DNA of 64,000 bases from positions 953,001 to 1,017,000 of the forward strand of contig NZ_JAMXSR020000002.1 in NCBI RefSeq assembly GCF_024124765.2, written 5' to 3'. The position numbers and the translations under genes were made by a program. Below are positions 20,180 to 31,837 of the stretch, piece after piece. The DNA is from Sphingomonas sp. H160509. GTDB taxonomy: Bacteria; Pseudomonadota; Alphaproteobacteria; Sphingomonadales; Sphingomonadaceae. How positions within the stretch are numbered: position 1 is the stretch's first letter; the number at the start of each line of letters is the position of its first letter. Below the pieces are notes generated by a model. It saw only the letters and a list, made by a program, of their open reading frames with translations. It did not search any database and was not told where the DNA came from.

Positions 20180-21915
20180 ATGCCGAACGACGCCAAAGAT
20201 CTAATTCTCGTCATCGACGAGGGCACCACGTCCACCCGCGCCATACTGTTTGCGACCGACGGCTGCTGCGTCGCTAGCGAAGCTCGGGCACTCGACCAGA
20301 AATACCCCCGCGCGGGCTGGGTAGAGCATGACGCCGCAGAGATCTGGCGCAAGACTCTCCGGGTAACCGCGGCGATGGTCGCGCAAGCCGGCGGCGCACA
20401 CCGGATCGCGGGGATCGGCATCACCAACCAGCGCGAGACGATCGTCTTCTGGGACCGCGAGACCGGCGAACCGCTCGCGCCCGCGATCGTCTGGCAGGAC
20501 AGGCGTACCGCCGAAACCTGCCGGGACCTGCGTGACCAAGGCCACGAAGCCGAGGTCCAGGCCAAGACCGGCCTGTTGCTCGATCCCTATTTCTCCGCCT
20601 CGAAGATCGGCTGGGCCATGCGTGAATGGCCGCATCTCGCGGACGCCGGCGCGCGCCTTGCAATCGGCACGGTCGACAGCTGGCTGATCTGGAAACTGAC
20701 CGGCGGGTTGCACGTGACCGACGCGACCAACGCCTCGCGCACCGCCTTGATGGACGTGCACAGCGGCGGCTGGGACGACGGGCTCTGCGCGCTGTTCGGC
20801 GTGCCCCGCGCAGCGCTGCCCGAGATCGTCAATTGCGCCGGACAATTCGGGGGGGACGACCGCGTTCGGCGCGGCGATTCCGATCTGCGGCATCGCCGGC
20901 GACCAGCAGGCCGCGGCGATCGGCCAAGCCTGCCTCGCGCCCGGCCAGACCAAGGCGACGTACGGGACAGGCGCGTTCATCCTCACGCATGCCGGCGCGA
21001 CGCCGCCGATATCGGGGCACCGGATGCTTTCGACGGTCGCGTGGCAGTTGGACGGCGAGCGAGCTTATGCGTTGGAAGGCTCGGTGTTCGTCGCCGGCAG
21101 CCTCATCCAGTGGCTCCGCGACACGCTCGGCCTGATCGGCACGGCCGCCGAAACCGAAGCACTGGCCCGCAGCGTGCCCGACACCGGCGGCGTGTACCTG
21201 GTGCCAGCGCTGAGTGGCTTGGGTGCGCCGTGGTGGGAGCCGGACGCGCGCGCGAGCATCTCGGGGCTGAGCTTCGCCACCGGCAAGGCCCACGTGGCAC
21301 GCGCGGCGCTTGAGGCGATGGCATACCAGGCGCACGACCTGAAGACCGCCTTCGCCGCCGACGGCATCGACTGGCACAGCCTGCGGATCGACGGCGGCAT
21401 GGTCGCCAACGACTGGATGGCGCAGGACATGGCGGACCTGCTGGGGATCGAGGTGGAGCGGCCGAGGTTCGCGGAGACGACCGCACTGGGGGGCCGCCAT
21501 GCTGGCGGGCGTCGGTGCCGGGCTGTTCGCAGGGCTGGAGCAGGCGACGGCGATGCGCGGCGAGGTGGAGACGTTCACGCCGTCGCTGGAAGAGGACGAG
21601 CGACAGGCGCGGCTGGCGGGATGGAAGGCAGCCGTGGATACCGTGGTAGCTGCCGGCCGCTGCGAAAGCGCAACATGCCCCCCATCCCTGAAAGGGAGGG
21701 GTTGGGGGTGGGTCGGCCGGTTTGGGGCACAACGGTTCGGTTTTGCGGCAACCCACCCCCCCCAGCCCTCCCTTCCAGGGAGGGGGAGCAGAAGGTTCAC
21801 CCGTCTTTTCCGCCTCGATCCGCGAACAGCACCTGCAAATCCTTCTTCAAGATTTTCCCGTTCGCATTCCGCGGCAACGTCTCGTGCACGAAGCGCACCG
21901 CGACCGGCGTCTTGA
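20180..21915 (+). CDS. glpK: glycerol kinase (two frame breaks; tail runs into a repeat)
   Basis: Phosphorylates glycerol with ATP. FGGY fold: LVIDEGTTSTRAILF, GITNQRETIVFWDR, SKIGWAMRE, then GDQQAAAIGQAC, TYGTGAF and IDGGMVANDWMAQ in the second domain. Extra G in the runs at 20849-20855 (seven) and 21488-21493 (six). Homology to GlpK ends near 21660, about residue 493, as expected for the family. The frame has no stop there and continues through the 21677-21790 repeat to 21915, antisense to the acyl-CoA ligase 3' end. The native stop may be lost, or another indel is present. Confidence 0.85.
21677..21790. repeat. inverted repeat, CCTCCCTGAAAGGGAGGGG family
   Basis: Left unit CCATCCCTGAAAGGGAGGGG plus TTGGGGGTGGGTCGG; right unit ACCCACCCCCCCCAGCCCTC plus CCTTCCAGGGAGGGGG, inverted around a 35-bp spacer. 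Contains an eight-C run. It lies between the convergent glpK and acyl-CoA ligase genes, where it could terminate both. Confidence 0.85.
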
Positions 21916-23549
21916 ACGCCGCAAGATGCTGCCGCACCCAGCCCTGCAACTCCGCCTCGGTCGTCACTGCACCCGGCGCGAGGTGGACCACCGCCGCCGG
22001 CTCCTCGCCGAGAATCCGGTGCGGAATGCCGATCAGCGCCGCGTCGGTCACCGCGGGATGCGCGTAGAGGACGTTCTCGACCTCACTGGAGTAGATGTTT
22101 TCGCCGCCGCGGATGATCATGTCCTTGGCGCGGTCGACGATGTAGCAGAACCCCTCGTCGTCCAGCCGCGCTAGATCGCCAGTGCGGACCCAGCCGTCGA
22201 CGAACGTCGCGGCGCTCGCATCCGGCTTGTTCCAGTATCCCTTCACGATCATCGGCCCGCGCGCCCAGAGTTCGCCGACCTCGCCCAGAGGCATCTCGGT
22301 CACGCCGTCGTCCGCCATGATCTTCAGGTCGGCAGCCGCGACCGGTGGCCCCGCACTGGTCGGCCGATTGAGGTAATCCTCGCCGCCGTGATGCGTGACG
22401 GTCGCCATCGTCTCGGTCATGCCCCAGCCATTGCCGGGCATCGCGCCGAACTCGGCATAGATGCGCTTCACGAGTTCGGGTGCGGCCGGCGCGCCGCCAT
22501 AAGCGATCGATTCGAGCGACGAGAGGTCGTATTTCTCGCGGTCGGGATGCTCGAGCAGCTGCCAGGCAATGGTCGGCACGCCGCCGGTGATGTTGACCTT
22601 CTCGCGCTCGATGATCTCCATCGCGCGGATCGTGTCCCATTTCCGCATGAATATCATCGTACTGCCCGTCGCGATCACCCCCCATCATCCCCGCCGAGCA
22701 GGCGGTGACATGGAACAGCGGGATCACCGTCAGCGTCACGCGCGGCGTCGGTTCGGGCGGTGCCTCGCCGCGGCGCAGGAAGGAGCGGGCGGAGGAATAG
22801 CCGCCGGACATGATGTTCGACATCATGTTGCGGTGCGTGCCGAGCGCCCCCTTCGGTGCGCCGGTGGTGCCGCTGGTGTAGAAGATCGTTGCATCGTCGT
22901 CGGGTGCGATCGTCGCTTCGGGCAGGCCGACATCGGGCAACGCAGCCCAGTCGTGCGGGGTGCCGATCACGTCCTCCAGCCGCGTCACGATCCCGGTCAG
23001 CGGCTCCGCGGCGCGCGCGACGAACACGTGCTCCAGCGCCGGCAGCGTCGCATACGCCGCCTCCAGCCGGTGATGCCGCTCGTCGTCGGTGATCAGCACG
23101 CGCGCGCCCGAATCGGCTAAGCCGTATTCCAGCTCCGCGCCGGTCCACCACGCGTTGAGCGGCACCATGATCGCGCCGATGCTCGCACCCGCAAAGAACG
23201 CGACCGGCCATTCGGGCAGGTTGCGCATCGCCAGCGCGACGCGGTCGCCGGGGCCGATCCCCATCTCGCGCAACCGGTGCGCCAGCACCGCGATCGCCCG
23301 AAAGTTCGCCTCGTAGGTGACGCGCTCGTCCTCATAGGCCGTGAAGACCCGTTCGCCATGCGCGCGCGCCGCCTCGGCCAGCCAGCGCAACGACGGTGGC
23401 GCGTTCTTCCAGATGCGCGTCTCGATGCCGTCGATCGTCAGCATCTCCATCTCGAACTTCGCGCCGGGCGCGGTCAGCATTCGCTCGGCATCGGCGAGCG
23501 ACATCGCGGGCCAGGAGGGATCGAGTGCGATGATCGGTTCGCTTGCCAA
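21797..23549 (-). CDS. acyl-CoA synthetase, AMP-forming (frame broken once)
   Basis: ANL-superfamily ligase that activates a fatty or related acid to its CoA ester. About 583 aa after repair. P-loop IFYTSGTTGAPKGALGTH; A5 region GWGMTETMATV; A7/A8 WVRTGDLARLDDEGFCYIVDRAKDMI; catalytic lysine in the final NANGKILKKDL. A six-G run at 22678-22683 (five expected) breaks SAGMMGVIATGSTMIF. It faces lipid-catabolism genes, so a medium/long-chain acid is likely, but chain length cannot be read from sequence. Confidence 0.9.
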
Positions 23550-23698
23550 GACCGTTTGACTCCAGAGTTGAATTTCGGGTTTGGCTTATCGCCTGTTCGA
23601 AGACAGGTTATAGTTGATTCCTGCCGCACTCAAGGCAATAGAGGCAGCAAGTTCGAACTAGGGGGTATGGAGCGGGTCATGGCACGGACGGTCGAATC

Positions 23699-24920
23699 GT
23701 GAAAATCGCTGAACCTGCCGCGCACGGCTTCGATGCGAGCCGATTGGCGGCGATCGATACGCTGCTCCGGACGCGCTATATCGATTCGGGCAAGCTGCCG
23801 AATGCGCAATTGCTGATCGCGCGGGACGGCGAGATCGTCCATTTCTCGAACGCGGGCGCGGCGCGTGAGGGGCGGCAAGAGCGTCGACGAAGGATCGCTG
23901 TTCCGGATCGCGTCGATGACCAAGCCGATCACCTCGGTCGCGTTCATGATGCTGGTCGAGCAGGGCCTCGTCGCGGTCGATACGCCGGTCCACCACGTGC
24001 TGCCCGAGTTCAAGGATATCGGCGTCTATGACGGCGGTGGCGGCGGCGTGCCGTTCGTGACCAGGCCGACGGCCGAGCCGATGCGGATGGTCGACCTGCT
24101 TCGCCATACCTCGGGGCTGACGTATAGCTTCCAGAACCGCTCGAACGTCGATGCCGCGTACCGCGACGGCAAGATCGAGGGTTGGCATGGCGGCCATGAC
24201 CTCGACGGCTTCATCGGCGCGCTGGCGAAGATCCCGCTCGAGTTCTCGCCCGGCACCGCATGGAATTATTCGGTTGCGACCGACGTCCTGGGCGCGGTCG
24301 TGCGGCGCGTGTCGGGCCTGCCGCTCGACCAGTTCTTCAAGACACGCATCTTCGCGCCGCTGAAGATGGACGACACCTTCTTCCAGGTCCCTGCCGACAA
24401 GCTCGACCGGTTGACCGACTGCTACACGCTGGCGCCGGGCAAGAGCCGCGTGATGTACGATCCCGGTGCGGAGAGTGCGTGGAGCCGGCAGCCGAAGCTC
24501 GTTTCCGGCGGCGGGGGGCTCGTCTCGACCGCGCTCGATTATCACCGGTTCAATACGATGCTGCTGAACGGTGGCGAACTCGACGGCGCGCGCATCCTTG
24601 GGCGCAAGACGCTTGATTTGATGACGCAGAATCATCTCCCCGGAAAATCGGATCTCGCGGCGATGTCGAAGTCGCTGTTCAGCGAGGCGTCGAACGCGGG
24701 TACCGGCTTCGGGCTCGGGTTCGCGATCACGGACGACGTCGCGAAGACGATGGTGCCGGGGTCGAAGGGCGAATTCTACTGGGGCGGGATGTTCTCGACC
24801 GCGTTCTTCGTCGACCCCGTCGAACGCCTGTCGATGGTGTTCATGACGCAGCTTTCGCCGAGCAGTTTCTATCCCATCCGTCGCGAGCTGAAGACGATGA
24901 TCTACGCGGCGATGACCTGA
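23699..24920 (+). CDS. serine hydrolase, class C beta-lactamase/esterase family (frame broken)
   Basis: About 406 aa after repair, no clear signal peptide. SxxK nucleophile motif in RIASMTKPITS; Tyr motif region GTAWNYSVATDVLG; late HSLAG-like glycine-rich area YWGGMFSTAFFVDP. This pattern fits EstB-like carboxylesterases or lovastatin-esterase-like enzymes rather than true AmpC. An extra G at 23869-23872 breaks AREGGKSVDEGSLF. Starts at GTG 23699, divergent from the acyl-CoA synthetase with a 149-bp spacer. Confidence 0.85.
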
Positions 24921-24931
24921 TCCCCCAACGG

Positions 24932-25014
24932 CCGTCATCCCGGCGGACGCCGGGACCCAGGGCCGCACGCACACCGAATTTGGCTCTGGGTCCCGGCGTT
25001 CGCCGGGATGACGG
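24932..25014. repeat. inverted repeat, CCGTCATCCCGGCG family
   Basis: Left arm CCGTCATCCCGGCGGACGCC and right arm GGCGTTCGCCGGGATGACGG are near-perfect inverses, each with its own small hairpin. Inner CCCAG/CTGGG pair continues the stem. Lies just after the serine hydrolase stop and before the FadJ-type gene. Confidence 0.85.
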
Positions 25015-25035
25015 GGCCGGCACCAGGAGACTAGA

Positions 25036-27067
25036 ATGACCAACCCGATCCGCACCGAACGCCATGACGACGTGCTCGTCATCATCTCGAACAATCCTCC
25101 CGTCAACGCGCTCGGTGCTGCGGTGCGGCAGGGCCTCGAAGCCGCGATCAAGGACGGCGTCAACGACGACAGCATCACCGCGATGGTGATCCGCTGCGAC
25201 GGCCGCACGTTCTTCGCGGGTGCCGACATCACCGAGTTCGGCAAGGGAAATGGTCGAGCCCGGCCTGCCGACCGTCGTCGACATGATCGAGGCGTCGTCG
25301 AAGCCCGTCGTCGCGGCGATCCACGGCACCGCGCTCGGCGGCGGCTGCGAAGTGACGCTCGGCTGCCATTACCGCGTCGCCGTTCCCTCGGCGAGGATCG
25401 GCACGCCCGAAGTGAAGCTCGGCCTGCTCCCCGGCGCGGGCGGCACGCAGCGCATCCCGCGCATAGCCGGCGTGAAGCTCGCGCTCGAGATGACCGCGAA
25501 GGGCGATCCGATCTCGGCGAAGAAGGCGCTCGACGCCGGCCTGATCGACAAGATCGTCGGCGAGGACTCGCTCGAGGCCGATGCCGTCGCCTTTGCACGC
25601 GAGATCGCGACCAAGCGCCCCCTGCCCCGTGCGTCCGAGAAGACCGCGCAGGCCGATCCGGATGCCGTGGCTGCGTTCAAGAAGGAGAATGCGCGCCGTT
25701 TCCGTAACTTCGACGCGCCGGCTGCCAACATTGCCTGCGTCGAGAAGGCCGCCGACGGTTCGAGCTTCGAAGAGGGCATCGCGTTCGAACGCCAGGAATT
25801 CATGAAGCTCATGATGGGCGTGCAGTCGGCCGCACAGCGCCACATCTTCTTCGCCGAACGCCAGGCCGCGAAGATCGACGACGTCCCCGCCGACACCAAG
25901 CTGCGTGAGATCAAGCGCGTCGGCGTGATTGGCGCGGGCACGATGGGCGGCGGCATCTCGATGAACTTCCTGTCCGCGGGTATCCCGGTGACGATCGTCG
26001 AGATGCAGCAGGAGGCGCTCGACCGCGGCACCGGCGTCGTACGCAAGAACTACGAAGCGACCGCCGCCAAAGGCCGGATCAAGCCCGAGCAGGTCGAGCA
26101 GGCGATGGGCGCGCTGAAGCCGACGCTCGACTTCGCCGATCTCGCCGAATGCGATCTGATCATCGAGGCGGTGTACGAGACGATGGAGGTGAAGAAGGAG
26201 ATCTTCACCAAGCTCGACGCGATCGCCAAGCCGGGCGCGATCCTGGCGTCGAACACGTCGTATCTGGATATCGACGAGATCGCCGCGTGCACGAAGCGGC
26301 CCGAGGACGTGGTCGGGATGCACTTCTTTTCGCCCGCCAACGTGATGAAATTGCTGGAGGTCGTGCGCGGCGACAAGACCGCGGACGACGTGCTCGCGAC
26401 CGTCATGGCGCTCGCGAAGAAGATCAAGAAGGTCGCTGTGGTGGCAGGCGTCACCTACGGTTTCATCGGCAACCGGATGCTGATGCCGCGGCAGGTCGAG
26501 GCGACCAAGCTGTTGCTCGAAGGCGCGAGCCCGGAGCAGATCGACAAGGTGCACGTGGCGTTCGGGATGCCGATGGGGCCGTTCCAGATGAGCGATCTGG
26601 CGGGCGTCGACATCGGCTGGCACCGCGATCCGAGCCGGATCGAGAACATCCGCGATGCGCTGGCGGCGGAGAACCGCTGGGGCCAGAAGACCAAGGCGGG
26701 CTTCTACGATTACGACGAGAAGCGGACGCCGTCGAACTCGGCGCGGGTCACGGAGATCATCGACGACTTCCGCAAGAAATCGGGCGTGACGCCGCGCGAG
26801 ATCAGCGACGAGGAGATCGTCGTGCGGACGCTCTACACCATGGTCAACGAAGGCGCGCTGATCCTCGAAGAGGGCAAGGCGCAGCGCGCGTCGGACGTCG
26901 ATGTGGTGTGGATCTACGGGTACGGCTGGCCGGTGTACCGCGGCGGGCCGATGTTCTGGGCGCAGTCCGAGGGGTTGCCGAAGGTCGTCGCGGGGCTGGA
27001 GAAATACGGGTTCCCGGTGGCGAAGTCGCTGAAGGACGCGGCGGCATCGGGTGGTCGACTGAAGTGA
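25036..27067 (+). CDS. 3-hydroxyacyl-CoA dehydrogenase / enoyl-CoA hydratase (frame broken)
   Basis: FadJ/FadB-type bifunctional beta-oxidation enzyme, about 676 aa after repair. Residues 1-180: crotonase fold ([11 protein letters not shown] oxyanion segment; [38 protein letters not shown]). Residues about 290-480: NAD-binding [18 protein letters not shown] and [13 protein letters not shown], catalytic [17 protein letters not shown]; then the C-terminal dehydrogenase repeat. An extra G in AAGGGA at 25243-25248 breaks [12 protein letters not shown]. Confidence 0.92.
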
Positions 27068-27104
27068 TCGGTTGCGGTCGTTTCTTGCCGGTAGTCGATC
27101 GCTG

Positions 27105-28411
27105 ATGGAGCGGTCTGCGCTCCAGACGGCGGCGGCGATTCGTGCGGGCGAGACGACCGCGCTCGCCGAGTGCGATGCGGCGATCGCGCGGATCGAGGCA
27201 CGCGACGGTGCGATCAACGCCGTCGTTGTGCGCAATTTCGCGCGTGCGCGTGAGGCGGCGCGGGCGCTCGATGCGGAGGGTCCGGACGACCGGCCGCTGT
27301 TCGGCGTGCCAATGACGGTGAAGGAATCGTTCGACGTCGCCGGCTTGCCGACCAGCTGGGGCGTCGGCGTCCACCGTGACAACATCGTCGACCGCGATGC
27401 CGTCGCCGTCACCCGGCTAAAGGCGGCGGGTGCGGTGATCCTCGGCAAGACCAACGTGCCGGTGCGGTTAAGCGACTGGCAGGCGGACAACCCGATCCAT
27501 GGCCGGACGAATCATCCCATCGATCCGACGCTGACACCCGGCGGATCGTCGGGTGGTGCCGCGGCTGCGCTCGCTTCGGGGATGGTGCCGCTCGAGCTCG
27601 GCTCCGATATCGGCGGCTCGATCCGCGTGCCGGCCGCGTTCTGTGGCGTATGGGGGGCACAAGCCGACCTATGGCGCCTTGTCCGATATCGGCCACCGCG
27701 TGCCCGGCACCGATGGGGCGAGCGCGGCTCTCGGCGTAATTGGGCCGTTGGCGCGCAATCCGGAGGATCTGGCCGTTGCGCTCGACGTCCTAGCCGATCT
27801 TCCGCTGTCTCGCCCGAGCGTCGACCTTTCCCGGCCGCGCATCCTGTTGCTGACCGCGCATCCCTCGGCACGCGTCGATTCGTCGATCGTCGGCGCGATC
27901 GGGCGCGTCGGTGAAGCCCCTCGCCGCGGCCGGCGCCATCATTTCAAGCGCACCCCCGCCGATCGACCTCGCTGCTCAGCATGCCGACTATATGCGGATG
28001 CTCGGCATCGCGATGACCCGTGGCGGACCCGCGCGCGACGGCAAGGTCGCGACGCTGTCGCACTGGTTCGACCTACTCGATTCGCAGGCGCGGTTGCAAC
28101 GCGCCTGGGGTGCGCTGTTCGAGCAGTTCGACGCGGTGATCGCGCCGGCCAGCGGCGTGAACGCCTTCCCGCACATCGCCGAGCGCAACGTCGCGCGGCG
28201 CACGCTGTCGATCGACGGCGAGGACGCCCCGTTCGGCGTCCAGTTCGCCTGGGCGGGCCTCGCCACCTTCCCCAATCTGCCCGCGACCAGCGTGCCCGTC
28301 GGGATCGACCCGCGCGGCCTGCCGATCGGCGTGCAGGTCATCACCAACCGTTACCGCGACCACGACGCGATCGCCGTCGCCGCGCTGTGCAATCGACTAA
28401 GCAGGAGCTGA
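27105..28411 (+). CDS. amidase signature family protein (two frame breaks)
   Basis: About 434 aa after repair. The amidase signature is clear: catalytic Lys in [14 protein letters not shown], cis-Ser/Ser in [17 protein letters not shown] and the nucleophile region [20 protein letters not shown]. Extra G at 27652-27657 (breaks [13 protein letters not shown]) and an extra G in GTCGGTG near 27907-27913 (breaks [16 protein letters not shown]). Located in the acyl-CoA gene run, 37 nt after the FadJ-type gene. Substrate unknown. Confidence 0.88.
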
Positions 28412-28415
28412 TCCG

Positions 28416-29598
28416 ATGTCCGACCTCGATACTTTCCGGTCCGAAACGCGTGCGTGGCTCGCGGAGAATTGCCCGCCCGAGATGCGCAAGCCGGTGCGCT
28501 CGGAGGACGACGTCTGCTGGGGCGGGCGCCAGTTCAAGCCGTCGTCGCTGGCGCAGAAGGAGTGGCTCGACAAGATGGCCGCCAAGGGTTGGACCGTGCC
28601 CGATTGGCCCAAGGCCTATGGCGGCGGCGGTTTGTCGCCCGCCGAGACCAAGATCCTGCGTGAAGAAATGGCGGCAATAAAGGCGCGCAACCCGCTCAAT
28701 TCGTTCGGGATTTCGATGCTCGGGCCGGCATTGCTCAAATACGGCACTGAGGAGCAGAAGCTCGATCACCTGACCAAGATCGCACGCGGCGAAATCCGCT
28801 GGTGCCAAGGGTATTCGGAGCCCAATGCAGGGTCCGACCTTGCCGGGCTCGCGACCTCGGCGGAGGACAAGGGCGACCATTATCTCGTCAACGGGCAGAA
28901 GGTGTGGACCTCCTACGCCGACAAGGCCGACTGGATTTTCTGCCTCGTCCGCACCGACAAGACCTCGAAGCAGGGCGGGATCAGCTTCGTGCTGTTCGAC
29001 ATGGCCTCGCCGGGCGTGTCGACCAAGCCGATCCTGCTGATCAGCGGCAATTCGCCGTTCTGCGAGACTTTCTTCGATAATGTCGAGGTGCCCAAGGTCA
29101 ACCGCGTCTACGAGGAGAACAAGGGCTGGGACGTCGCGAAGTATCTGCTCGGGCATGAGCGCGAGATGATCTCGGGGATGGGGCTGGCGTCGAGCGGCGG
29201 CAATCCGCTGATCGACGGGGCGATCGCGACCGTCGGGCTCGGGCATGACGGGCGGCTGGCGGATCCGTTGCTGCGCGCGTCGATCGCGTTGTTCGAGGTG
29301 CGCGCGAAGGCGTTCGGGGCGATGTCCGAGCGGTTCATCGACGAGCTGAAGGCGGGCAAGGCGCACCCGGCCCAGCCGAGCATGATGAAATATTACGGGA
29401 CCGAGCTGAACAAGGGCCGGTACGAATTGATGATGGCGGCGGGCGGCTCCGGATGCGCTCGAATGGGACAGCGATCGGTCGCGCGGCGGGGCGATCCCAC
29501 GGTCGTGGCTGCGCACCAAGGCGAACTCGATCGAGGGCGGGACGAGCGAGATCCAGCTCAACATCATCGCCAAGCGGATCTTGGAATTACCGGCGTAA
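28416..29598 (+). CDS. acyl-CoA dehydrogenase, first paralogue (frame broken once)
   Basis: FAD flavoenzyme introducing the 2,3-double bond in acyl-CoA; 393 aa after repair. FAD-binding WCQGYSEPNAGSDLAGL and VNGQKVWTSYADKADW; C-terminal ANSIEGGTSEIQLNIIAKRI. An extra G in TCCGGA at 29448-29453 breaks AGGSDALEWDSDRS. Starts 4 nt after the amidase stop, so very likely in the same operon. Forms a typical heteromeric-looking pair with the next ACAD. Confidence 0.92.
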
Positions 29599-29600
29599 TT

Positions 29601-29727
29601 CCCTCGCCCCCTTCGGGAAGAGGGTACCGCAGCGAAGCGCAGGCGGGAGAGGGGGCAGTGAGGCTCGGACGATCCGACCCAACAGAGCCTCTCCCCGACC
29701 CCTCTCCCCGAAGGGGCGAGGGAGCAG
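29601..29727. repeat. inverted repeat, CCCTCGCCCCCTTCGGG family
   Basis: Left unit CCCTCGCCCCCTTCGGGAAGAG and right unit CTCTCCCCGAAGGGGCGAGGG are inverted; AGGCGGGAGAGGG pairs with CCTCTCCCCGACC within. Lies between the two ACAD genes. Its right end merges into the purine-rich leader (GGGAGCAGAAGGAC) of the downstream ATG. Confidence 0.8.
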
Positions 29728-29739
29728 AAGGACGAAAAC

Positions 29740-30867
29740 ATGCCACTGTATCTAGACGACGACCAGACCGTCCTTCAGGACACCATCCGCGATTTCGTCG
29801 CGGAGCACGCGCCCGTGAGCCACATGCGGGCGTTGCGCGATGCCGACGACAAGACCGGTTTTTCGCGCGACCTGTGGAAGCAGTTCGCGGAGATGGGCTT
29901 TACCGGTATCCTGATCGGCGAGGACCAGGGCGGGCTCGGGCTCGGCCACGTAGAGGCTGGCGTGGTGCTGGAGGAGATTGGGCGGAACCTGTCGCCTTCG
30001 CCGTTCCTGTCCACTGCGGTTGCGGCGGTCGAGGCGCTCAAGGGCACGGGTCAGGCTGAGCGCTGGTTCCCCAGCATCATCGCGGGCGAGACAGTTGCGG
30101 CGTTGGCGATCGACGAGGGCGCCAAGCACCGCGACACCGTGGCGATGACCGCCGAACGCTCGGGCAACGGGTTCAAGCTGACCGGCGCGAAGCGGTTCGT
30201 GACGCATGGCCACACCGCCGACCTGATCATAGTCGCCGCGCGGACCGGTGGTAGCGCCGACGACAAGGACGGTATCACGCTTTTTGCAGTGCCGAAGGAC
30301 GCTGCGGGACTGACTGCGAACGCCGAGCGGTTGGCTGATTCGAGCTTGGCCGCGCGGCTTGAGTTCGAGGGTGTCGAGGTCGATGCTGACGCGGTAATCG
30401 GCGAGGTCGATGCGGGTCGCACGCCTCTCGACCGCCTGCTCCGCGCAGGGCGAACCGGTGCGTCCGCGGAACTGCTCGGCGTCGGCGGTGGCGCGATGGA
30501 CATGACGATCGGCTACATGAAGGAGCGCAAGCAGTTCGGGATGCTGATCGGCAGCTTCCAGGCGCTCCAGCACCGTGCCGCGCACCTGTATTCGGAGATG
30601 GAGGTGGCGCGGGCCGCCGTGCTCAAGGCGCAGCAGTTGCTCGATCAGGGCAGCGATCGGGCGGACGAGGCAGTGTCGGTGGCCAAGGCGATGACCGCGC
30701 TGGCGACGACGCTCAGCGTGCAGGAGGGCGTGCAGATGCATGGCGGCATCGGCATGACCGATGAGTACGACATCGGCTTCTACATGAAGCGCGCGCGGGT
30801 GCTGGCGGAGATGTTCGGGGATGCGAACTTCCACGCGGATCGGCTGGCCGTAGCCGCGGGGTATTGA
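29740..30867 (+). CDS. acyl-CoA dehydrogenase, second paralogue
   Basis: 375 aa, unbroken. Acyl-CoA_dh_N region MPLYLDDDQTVLQDTIRDFV; FGGLGLGHVEAGVVLEEIGR; KRFVTHGHTADLIIV; C-terminal VQEGVQMHGGIGMTDEYDIGFYMKR. More divergent than the first copy and with no obvious catalytic Glu in the usual place (QMHGGIGMT type), as in the smaller subunit of alpha2beta2 ACADs. Ribosome site AAGGA lies 7 nt ahead of the ATG, next to the repeat end. Confidence 0.92.
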   Translation: MPLYLDDDQTVLQDTIRDFVAEHAPVSHMRALRDADDKTGFSRDLWKQFAEMGFTGILIGEDQGGLGLGHVEAGVVLEEIGRNLSPSPFLSTAVAAVEALKGTGQAERWFPSIIAGETVAALAIDEGAKHRDTVAMTAERSGNGFKLTGAKRFVTHGHTADLIIVAARTGGSADDKDGITLFAVPKDAAGLTANAERLADSSLAARLEFEGVEVDADAVIGEVDAGRTPLDRLLRAGRTGASAELLGVGGGAMDMTIGYMKERKQFGMLIGSFQALQHRAAHLYSEMEVARAAVLKAQQLLDQGSDRADEAVSVAKAMTALATTLSVQEGVQMHGGIGMTDEYDIGFYMKRARVLAEMFGDANFHADRLAVAAGY

Positions 30868-30878
30868 CCGTAGGGTGC

Positions 30879-30928
30879 GCCCCCGCGAAGGCGGGGCCCA
30901 GTCTGGGCTCCCGCCTTCGCGGGAGAAC
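30879..30928. repeat. inverted repeat, CCCGCGAAGGCGGG family
   Basis: Two hairpin units, GCCCCCGCGAAGGCGGGGCC and GGCTCCCGCCTTCGCGGGAG, joined by CCAGTCTGGG. Compact 50-bp element right after the second ACAD stop and 11 nt before tesB. Same family as 36972, 44323, 50883 and 59403. Confidence 0.85.
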
Positions 30929-30939
30929 ACGGAGGTCAG

Positions 30940-31828
30940 ATGAGCTTGGATACTGCCGATACGTCGCCCGAAGCTCTCGCGCAGGGGCTCGTCGATCTGC
31001 TCGAAATCGAGGGAGGTCGATACCGATCTCTACGTCGGCAAGCGCCAGCCGGGCGGGGTCGGTCGTGTGTTCGGGGGGCAGGTGATCGCGCAGGCGCTCC
31101 AAGCCGCGCAACGCTCGACCGAAAGCCCCAAGGCCGCGCATTCGCTGCATGCGTATTTCATGCGGCCGGGGAACGAGGATTATCCGATCGTCTTCCGCGT
31201 GGTCCGCGACTTCGAGGGGCGGAGTTTCGCAACCCGGCGCGTGATCGCGATGCAGAAGGGGCAGCCGATCCTCAACATGGCGGCGTCGTTCCAGACGCCG
31301 GAGGACGGCCTCCATCATCAGGACGCGATGCCCGATGTCGCCCCGCCCGAAGACCTGCGCTCCGATCGCGAACTGCGCCTGGAGAGCATCGACGGCATCC
31401 CCGAGAAGTTCCGCGCGCACATGCTGCGCCAGCGCCCGATCGAGATCCGTCCGGTCAACCCGCGCAGCTGGATCGAGCCCGTTCCGCAACCCGCGGCCCA
31501 CGCCAACTGGTTCCGGCTGGTCGCACCGATCGGCGACGACCCAGCGATGCACCGCGCGATCCTGTCCTATGCGTCGGACATGGCGTTGCTCGGTACCGCG
31601 CTGCTGCCGCACGGCGTCAACTGGATCACGCCGGGGCTGCAGACCGCGAGCCTCGACCATTCGCTGTGGCTGCACGAGGATTTTCGCGCCGACGACTGGC
31701 TGCTCTATGCGTGCGACGCACCGTGGTCCGGGCATGCCCGCGGGTTCAACCGCGGGCGCATCTTCTCGCGCGACGGCCGACTAGTCGCCAGCGTTGCGCA
31801 GGAAGGGCTGATCCGGATGCGGCAATAA
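30940..31828 (+). CDS. tesB: acyl-CoA thioesterase II (frame broken once)
   Basis: Double hot-dog thioesterase, 295 aa after repair. Visible are VGRVFGGQVIAQALQAAQRS, SLHAYFMRPGNEDYPIVF, then the second hot-dog with SLDHSLWLHEDFRADDWLLYA and GHARGFNRGRIFSRDGRLVASVAQEGLIR, the TesB signature. An extra G in GAGGGA (31009-31014) breaks LLEIEEVDTDLYVGKRQPG. Last gene of the lipid cluster. Confidence 0.92.
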
Positions 31829-31837
31829 CCCGCGCGG

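Noticed and set aside
23667..23702. 11-codon leader peptide overlapping the serine hydrolase GTG
   Set aside because: It ends in TGA at the GTG, but is too short and without any supporting feature.
25229..27490. 753-aa minus-strand ORF over the FadJ-type gene
   Set aside because: Low-complexity Arg/His/Asp composition typical of antisense frames in GC-rich genes; the plus strand has full enzyme motifs.
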